This document shows positions 59,075 through 64,000 of a stretch of 64,000 bases of DNA, one piece after another. The notes beneath the pieces are model-generated. The model was not told the DNA's origin. It searched no databases and worked only from the letters and a program-made list of their open reading frames with translations. The stretch lies in the NCBI GenBank assembly GCA_008711295.1, contig VUYV01000753.1, positions 3,622 to 67,621 on the forward strand. Reading direction: 5' to 3'. The first letter of the stretch is position 1, and every line of letters starts with the position of its first letter. The translations under genes were made by a program, and so were the position numbers. The stretch is from Anarhynchus alexandrinus. Taxonomy: Eukaryota; Chordata; Aves; Charadriiformes; Charadriidae.

Positions 59075-59312
59075 TGTTGAACAGTACAGGTCCCAGCACC
59101 GACCCCTGAGGAACGCCACTTGTCACTGGTCTCCACTTGGACATCGAGCCGTTGACCGCAACTCTTTGAGTGCGACCGTCCAGCCAGTTCTTTATCCATT
59201 GAATGGTCCATTTGTCAAATCCATGTCTCTCCAATTTAGAGACCAGGATATCGTGTGGGACAGTATCAAATGCCTTGCACAAGTCCAAGTAGATGACATC
59301 AGTGACCACTGA
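59075..59312 (-). pseudogene. CR1 ORF2 reverse transcriptase fragment (motif A to B')
   Basis: The minus-strand frame is open and reads [15 protein letters not shown] (motif A; first catalytic aspartate at about 59283-59285), then [13 protein letters not shown], and finally [16 protein letters not shown] (motif B'). No stop codon lies in this portion, unlike most remnants here. The (F/Y)ADD box would fall in the gap. It is truncated upstream of motif A, so it is not autonomous. Confidence 0.9.
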
Positions 59313-60716
59313 TGACCACATCAAAGTGACCACTGCTTTGGTGGTAGTCTGGTATTCTTAATATTAAGGTATTATATATATTAATATATATATTATTTTA
59401 TATGTATATTAAGGTATTCTTAATGAAAATATTCAGGAGTTAAGGGTCGGAAATCCAAAGCTGCCATCAAACGCTTTGTTTTCCATTGCCTGAGTTGATC
59501 TGAGCTTTCTATTACTGTCCTTATTATGGCAGTTTGACGTGTGAATTATATTTTCGATCGTTTTTTACTTTGCTGTACAGTGGAACTTAGAAAGAAGCAA
59601 AGCTGTGTATCACAAAGCAACAGTGACAAAGGGAACTTTTTAATTGAGCTCTTGGTAGCGTTACGACTGACTTTGACCACGGCCATCTCCTTCCTCCGCG
59701 GGAAAGGAAAGCGTAAAATGCCTCTCGCCAAAACCTTTGCCTGTTATGAATATTATAATTAAAAGAGGTTATGGAGTACTGCAGGTGACGGAAAGGGTGG
59801 AATTGGAATAGTTTGTAGCTACAGCTTTCACCTGCATCTTTTAAGACTGTTAATTGGATGTCTTTTATTAATAGGCTGGACTTTTTCAGAAACAACTACC
59901 TTAAGAGGTGCAATATGCTGCTTTGGTGCTCGCGGTACGGCAGCCGAGTGCGTATTGGTATGGGAACACTGTAAAATGATTTTCTTTGAGCGAAAGGTTC
60001 AATATTGTATTATTACTATTTTTTGCTTCGGGCACTGCAGCTCCCACAATGCAACGAGGATGCAAAAAGTGACCCCTTTTTTTCCTCTTAGATTTATAAT
60101 TTTTCCGTAGTCTGATGTTAACAATGAATTACCACTCCTGGAGCTCCGTATTCATCAGGAGTGGCAGAGGAGTTAATTGCATAGCCGGGGAGCTGCGCGT
60201 TAACCCGCGCCTGGCCGTTTGTTTGGAGGGCTGTTTATTGTTCCGACTCTGATCCAACACCGCTGTGCTTCCTTTCCTGCTGGTTCAGCTTCTCCTCTTA
60301 CTAAAAATAGTGGATAACAGACCAGCGAACAACAGTGTCAGGGGATTCTTTTTTTTTTTTCCCCCCAAGAGCTAGTTTCTCTAAAGAAATATTGTTTCTT
60401 AATTAATCATTTATCCACTTCATTAGGTATTGTCAGCAACGGAATAAGAAATAGGGCTGCGAAGATGATGCACATTTGTATCTGTTTTGTTTTCTGGGGA
60501 GTTGGAGAGTGTTTAAACAAGCAGATGTGGTAGAAACACTAAAAGCAGAGTTTGCCAAGGGGTCTGTCCATCCACTGCTGTGTCACCAGCTCAGATCTCT
60601 GGAGTGTGTCCAGACGATGCCCCAGCCTTCAACTGGCACTGAGGAACCCTCTGAAGGAGCATTTCTCTTCCTTTTTCCACCTCTTGATTCTTCATGGGTC
60701 TCTTACTGCACGTGTG
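59313..60716. other. Unique AT-rich DNA
   Basis: No gene recognised. TA-rich palindromic tract at 59366-59412 listed separately. T-rich tract at 60349-60366. Confidence 0.5.
59366..59412. repeat. TA-rich simple sequence
   Basis: TATTATATATATTAATATAT and further TATATTA strings, partly self-complementary. Followed by a repeat of TTAAGGTATTCTTAAT (59356-59365 region and 59408-59423), which suggests a local duplication around the TA core. Confidence 0.7.
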
Positions 60717-61349
60717 AGCCACGAGGCAGCAATGTGCCCTGGTGGCCAAGAAGGCCAATGGCATCCTGGGGGGCATCAAGAAGAGCGTGGCCAGCAGGTG
60801 GAGGGAGGTCATCCTCCCCCTCTGCTCTGCCCCGGGGAGGCCACATCTGGAGCACTGTGTCCAGTTCGGGGCTCCCCGGGTCAAGAAGGACAGGGAACTG
60901 CTGGGGAGGGTCCGGCAAAGGGCTACGGAGATGATGAGGGGACTGGAGCATCTCTCTGATGAGGAAAGGCTGAGGGACGTGGGGCTTTTCAGTCTGGAGA
61001 AGAGAAGACTGAGGGGGGATCTTATCAATCCCCAAAGGGAGGGTGCCAGGGGGATGGGAACAGTCCTTTTCCAGTGGTGCCCAGTGACAGGACAAGAGGG
61101 AACGGGCACATGCTTGAGCATAGGAAGTTCCATCTGCACCTGAGGAGGGCCTTCTCTCCTGTGCGGGTGGCAGAGCACTGGCACAGGCTGCCCAGAGAGG
61201 TGGGGGAGTCTCCCCCTCTGGAGCCATTCCAAACCCGCCTGGACGCCGTCCTGTGCCACTGCTGGAGGTGCCCCTGCTCTGGCAGGGGGTGGCACTGGGG
61301 GAGCTCCAGAGGGCCCTTCCAACCCCTGACCCACTCTGGGATTCTGTGT
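60717..61349 (+). mobile_element. CR1 family C, best intact copy in window
   Basis: Sense CR1 of about 630 bases with no gap. Starts at CCACGAGGCAGCAATGTGCC in the ORF2 tail and runs to CTCTGGGATTCTGTG. Over the 265 bases shared with 36538-36803 I count only three differences, so both derive from a very similar recent source. Confidence 0.95.
60742..61143 (+). pseudogene. CR1 family C ORF2 C-terminal fragment
   Basis: Open frame with [52 protein letters not shown] and [18 protein letters not shown] second frame from 61074 continues with [20 protein letters not shown], implying a frameshift near 61070-61140. The RT core and the endonuclease are absent. Confidence 0.85.
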
Positions 61350-62515
61350 TGGGAGGCTCCAGCAGAATGCAGTTTGGGTCTTTTCAGGGCAAACCGTGGC
61401 GAGGGTAAAACTGATGTGGAAGCGACATCTCTACCTTAAAAATAAGGGCTTGGGCATCGGAAGGTGCTGGGCTGCCCCGGCTGTCGGAGGACAGTTGCTC
61501 CGTATCGAGGTGCGTTAAGAGGTTGGTCAGAGCCATACAGTTTTCTGTTCATTAGCAATTACTTACTGCGTGATTAAGAAGTGTTAGGAGCTGACTGCAG
61601 GCATGAATAATCTGGAAAAGACATAGCCATAAGTATCCTCTCGAGTTCCTGGAATAGCGTAAAGATGGATTTGCCGTGTATTAACTCGTTATAATCGGTA
61701 CATTTTCGATACTTTATCTCACCTTTCCTTCAGAATGAGCTAAACCCGCGAGATCGTTGCCTCTTTCCGAATAATACGGAAGAAAAAAAAGGTGGAAATA
61801 GGGAAATGAGCTAAGTGTTCGTTAGCCTTTCTATGGCCTCGGGTAGAGACAAATGAGACCTGCTCTGGGCTGAGCTCGGCGGTGGGTGGCTTTGCTGCAG
61901 CATCCCAGGAGTCAAGTGCAGCCAGAGGTCCTCAGCTCGGACCAGTTACTGTTTGGGGGAAATTTGGACTGTATAAGGGCAGAAGCTGCAACGTGCTGGT
62001 TTTCTCTTCTCAGTAGGAACGATTAAATAACCGAGGAGGAGGGAGAGACCTTTCCCATCTCTGTTTAGTGTGATACATCGAACCGGCGGTGTGGGAACGG
62101 CCCAAGAGGGCGGCCGGTTTCTCCTGCTCAGGGTTCATCCTTTAGAAACGCCGTAGCTCTCAACGAGGGGACTGCAGTAAACTTTCTTTCAATCAGTTCA
62201 CCAGCTGCTTCTCACATCTGGAACCCAAATATCCGCGTTGCTGGTGGTGTACGGGCTGCTCCGAGAGTGGACAGCTGAGAAGCAGATGGAGTTTGGCTCA
62301 GAGACGTGGCTGGGGAGGAGGCAGCAGCAGTCAGGACCTTGCATGTTTGTCCCAGTGGGCACTGCTGGCCTATAAATCGCTGTCACTCAGTGATCTTCCT
62401 CTCCCTCAGAGGGATCTTCATCTCCCTCAGAGGGGCTGAACAGCTGCTCCTTCTCTCCTCTCCCTCCTTCTGCCTATGGGCAATATCCAAGCTTGATTTC
62501 TTTACTCCTGCTTGC
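61350..62515. other. Unique non-coding DNA
   Basis: No gene or repeat recognised. A short tandem duplication of CTCCCTCAGAGGG lies at 62401-62433. Confidence 0.5.
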
Positions 62516-62944
62516 CATAGAATCTCAGAATGGTTAGAGTTAGAAGGGACCTTGAAGACCACCCAGTGCCACCCCCCTGCCCTGGGCAGGGACACCTCCC
62601 ACCAGCCCAGGTTGCTCCAAGCCCCGTCCAACCTGGCCTTGAACACCTCCAGGGATGGGGCAGCCACAGCTTCTCGGGGCAACCTGCGCCAGGGGCTCAC
62701 CACCCGCACAGGCAACAATTTCTTCCCAATATCTCATCTCAATCTCCCCTCTTCCAGTTTAAACCGTTCTCCTTCATCCCATGGCTCCCCTCCCTGACCC
62801 AGAGTCCCTCCCCAGCTCTCCTGGAGCCCCTTTAGGCACTGGAAGGGGCTCTGAGGTCTCCACGGAGCCTTCTCTTCTCCAGGCTGAACCCCGCCAACTC
62901 TCCCAGCCTGTCCTCCCAGCAGAGGGGCTCCAGCCCTCGCAGCA
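62516..62944 (-). mobile_element. CR1 family A, 430 bases
   Basis: Antisense. CATAGAATCTCAGAATGG, family A body, ORF2 C-terminal end TTCTCTTCTCCAGGCTGAAC, to GGCTCCAGCCCTCGCAGCAG at 62944. Confidence 0.95.
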
Positions 62945-64000
62945 GCCATGTTCATCTGGATCTAAGGTCTAATGGGCCGTGGGTGGAAAACCCCCCAGCG
63001 GGAGTCACAGATAATAGTAGTGGCAATTTCAGTTCTTTGTTGGCTGCTAATCACCTGTCAGATGTTAACGTGGGGCGGGTGCTGCTCTCCCGGCCCCAGC
63101 CGGCAGCCAGTCCGCTCCACAGTGGACCTCTTCACCTCTGCGCTGACTTTCATTGACAATAGCTCATCTTTGTGTAGTCACCTCTCACCTTGTCTCTGTC
63201 AGATGAATAAACATCTCTTCTGGTTATTAATTCATCCCCTCTTTTATTTGCTGCTGCTGTCACTCTGTCAATCTGTTCTGTGGCAGAGACCGACGTGACG
63301 CTCGTTTGACTAAATAGAAATGCAAAGATAAGATGGCCCAAAGGATGAGCTCCGGGAAAACACGGGGGGAAATGAAAGAAAATGAACCTCTAATGCAGAG
63401 AGTCCATTCAGTGATTTTTAGATTTCTTTAATGATTGTCTAGTTTCATAATGTTTCATGCAAATAAAAAGGACATGGTACAAATGAAACATGGACTACCT
63501 TTTTATGCATTCATCAGCAGCAATTACTCTTTGCTCCATATATTCCCGGCTTATGTCTAATGACAATAGCTGAACACACTGAATTGATTATAATCAATTA
63601 GGAACTCTTTTCACCTAAATAGAGAATTCTTATTCACGATGGTTTTTTATAATCTCAAAAGTCCTTATTTTAAATTCAAAACCAAGAAACTTTGACCCAG
63701 AAGAATGTAGGATGTATTTTAAAAAAAAAAAAAAATCAAAACGAGAAAACCTAGGGAGGTGACTTAAAGCAAACCAAATAATTGAGCAATTTAGTCATCA
63801 CGCTGCCCATCAATCTTTGCTCTTATCCATGCGCGTTTCAGCTTTATGGAGGATGCATCGTTCAGGAAAAGACGTACGTTTCTTCTCTTGAGAAGAAAGC
63901 CACGGTGGCGGCGGTGCTCCCAGGACAGGCCTTGGCAGCACCCAGCGTGCAGCAGAGGTTAGGGAAGAGCCAAGCGCTTGCAGATTCCGTTCCCCACCCT
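62945..64000. other. Unique DNA, mostly AT-rich, no gene seen
   Basis: No coding region or repeat recognised. Includes the candidate regulatory stretch listed separately and an A-rich run at 63719-63735. Confidence 0.5.
63000..63660. promoter_or_regulatory. Candidate conserved developmental enhancer region
   Basis: Repeat-free and motif-dense. A perfect octamer ATGCAAAT lies at 63457-63464. CACCTGTCAG near 63052 (E-box plus MEIS/TGIF-like CTGTCA), a second CTGTCAG at 63195, a pair of GACAATAGCT strings at about 63155 and 63563, and TTGATTATAATCAATTAG at 63585-63602, an inverted pair of homeodomain-like sites. This combination is typical of deeply conserved vertebrate enhancers, but conservation is not shown here. 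Confidence 0.35.

Larger units (their letters stand above)
58291..59312 (-). mobile_element. CR1 family B, long copy interrupted by assembly gap
   Basis: Antisense. Three tail units at 58291-58314, family B body to TTCCAGTGCCT at 58481, 593 N (58482-59074), then antisense reverse-transcriptase sequence to about 59312. If both sides belong to one insertion it is over 1 kb, the longest CR1 here. The RT side may belong to another subfamily, as the gap hides the connection. Confidence 0.9.

Noticed and set aside
58298..59333. Several open frames of 210-330 codons
   Set aside because: They cross 593 N. Only the short RT part at 59075-59312 is real coding remnant.
61074..61439. 121-codon open frame as a separate gene
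   Set aside because: It is the frame-shifted continuation of the CR1 ORF2 tail and 3' UTR.
62401..62438. CTCCCTCAGAGGG duplication as a regulatory repeat
   Set aside because: Only two short units; likely simple slippage.
1..64000. CRISPR array, operon or prophage-like system
   Set aside because: No regularly spaced direct repeats of CRISPR type. The repeated units are CR1 retrotransposons, and codon and repeat content are vertebrate.

Overview
The window reads as nuclear DNA from a bird. The main evidence is about 38 fragments of the CR1 non-LTR retrotransposon, the dominant interspersed repeat of avian genomes. Most end in the diagnostic CR1 3' tail made of ATTCTRTG octamers, and nearly all are 5'-truncated. 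By my hand boundaries they cover about 12.5 kb, near 20% of the window, which is high for a bird. Alus, L1s and bacterial gene organisation are absent. I cannot name the species. The CR1 load and the very similar copies suggest a lineage with recent CR1 activity, but that is inference.

I found no host protein-coding gene that I can defend. The longer open frames are mostly antisense or sense shadows of CR1, or cross N runs. The only real coding remnants are decayed pieces of CR1 ORF2 (reverse transcriptase) at 28660-29268 (-), 36174-36935 (+), 43457-43958 (-), 47270-47830 (+), 59075-59312 (-) and 60717-61349 (+), plus a probable ORF1-like piece near 32940-33200 (+). Host sequence looks intergenic or deeply intronic. 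One exon-like segment (515-666) and a group of CpG-rich segments (12590-12960, 14040-14245, 14930-15540) are the best hints of an unannotated transcript.

Layout: 1-5.6 kb is mostly unique DNA after an old CR1. From 5.6 to 12.5 kb there are two family A CR1 copies in unique DNA. From 12.5 to 15.6 kb the DNA is CpG-rich. From 15.6 to 24 kb there are CR1 copies including two loci that share the same compound CR1-linker-CR1 structure. From 24 to 34.6 kb there are older, mixed CR1 subfamilies. From 34.6 to 36.2 kb lies an AT-rich, homeodomain-motif-rich stretch. From 36.2 to 47.8 kb there are young family C copies and clustered family B copies, with several assembly gaps inside repeats. From 47.8 to 55.9 kb DNA is mainly unique. 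From 55.9 to 59.3 kb four minus-strand CR1s lie close together. From 59.3 to 64 kb there is unique DNA, one family C and one family A copy, then an AT-rich stretch that looks like conserved regulatory DNA.

For brevity I use ad hoc labels for three recent CR1 groups. Family A has sense text GAGCCCCTGGCGCAGG and AGAAGCTGTGGCTGCCCC. Family B has GAGGCACTGGCACAGG, GTTGTTGAGGCCCC and CCTATGGCAGGGG. Family C has GCCACTGCTGGAGGTGCCC. These are not Repbase names. Assembly quality matters here: six gaps (single Ns at 17938, 36243, 36804, 42701; runs at 47491-47664 and 58482-59074) fall mainly in repeats, and at least three show duplicated or missing sequence around them.
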